A stretch of 6,579 bases of DNA from NCBI GenBank assembly GCA_002841655.1, contig PHAH01000048.1, forward strand, positions 1 through 6,579, read 5' to 3'. Origin of the DNA: Candidatus Falkowbacteria bacterium HGW-Falkowbacteria-2. GTDB lineage: Bacteria > Patescibacteriota > Patescibacteriia > Patescibacteriales > UBA12465. The notes under the pieces are model-generated. The model was not told the DNA's origin. It ran no database searches and saw only the letters and a program-made list of their open reading frames with translations. The translations under genes and the position numbers were made by a program. This document shows positions 6,450 through 6,579 of this stretch, piece after piece (within the stretch, counting starts at the first letter, position 1; each line of letters starts with the position of its first letter).

Positions 6450-6579
6450 TTATTCCGTCCAGCTCTCTAGAGAGGCCGTAAAGGTATCTAGTCCACTTTT
6501 AAGCTCTGGTGTAAGCTCTAGGCTTTCATAGGAGCGAGCTTGAGCCTGTAAAGAAGCACGAACATCATGCAATAAGACT
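6450..6579 (-). CDS. C-terminal end of an unidentified ORF (partial, enters from the right edge)
   Basis: One minus-strand frame is open from the right edge to a TAA at 6452-6450 and encodes 42 residues, beginning VLLHDVRASLQAQARS and ending DTFTASLESWTE. The other two minus frames contain stops in this stretch. The residues look helical and soluble, with no membrane segment or recognisable motif, and I cannot name the protein. The stop lies 5 nt before the cysS ATG, a spacing typical of operon neighbours, so this gene is probably co-transcribed with cysS. The fragment is short enough that chance openness cannot be fully excluded. Confidence 0.6.
   Translation of the reverse strand, partial: VLLHDVRASLQAQARSYESLELTPELKSGLDTFTASLESWTE

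Noticed and set aside
1..6579. Mobile element, CRISPR array, tRNA/rRNA gene, defence or other novel system
   Set aside because: Genes cover nearly the whole window in one direction, all but one edge fragment with recognised housekeeping families. I saw no long repeats, transposase or integrase motifs, array-like spacing or tRNA cloverleaf.

Overview
All genes in this window lie on the minus strand, so it reads from right (6579) to left (1). It looks like ordinary chromosomal backbone from a small-genome bacterium, most plausibly a member of the Candidate Phyla Radiation (Patescibacteria). This is inferred from four things: a very short TsaB-like protein, a PBP2-type transpeptidase carrying a DPYEPLKEKL segment and a large charged insertion, an RsmH with a Cys-rich loop, and few recognisable Shine-Dalgarno sequences. 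TGA ends both cysS and dus, so the UGA-recoded genetic code of Gracilibacteria/Absconditabacteria does not apply.

Right half (6579 to about 3650): a translation and tRNA-modification operon. It holds the tail of an unidentified ORF (6450-6579), cysS (cysteinyl-tRNA synthetase), dus (tRNA-dihydrouridine synthase) and a compact tsaB-like gene for the t6A pathway. The genes are 5 nt apart or overlap, and the unit ends in a strong intrinsic terminator at 3650-3682. Its promoter lies outside the window.

Middle (3559-3705): the only real intergenic region, 147 nt. It holds that terminator and then a near-consensus sigma70-type promoter (TTGACC, 17 nt, TATAAT). Just downstream are three 10-bp direct repeats that resemble MraZ operator boxes. 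A small inverted repeat overlaps the -35 element.

Left half (3558 to 1): the start of a dcw (division and cell wall) cluster in canonical order. It has mraZ (regulator), rsmH/mraW (16S rRNA m4C1402 methyltransferase), an ftsL-like bitopic coiled-coil protein, and ftsI/PBP2 (septal transpeptidase). The last runs off the left edge before its KTG motif. MraZ probably autoregulates this unit through the repeats.

I found no mobile element, CRISPR array, RNA gene or clearly novel system. The points most worth a second look are the reduced TsaB, the charged helical insertion in the transpeptidase and the MraZ-type operator.
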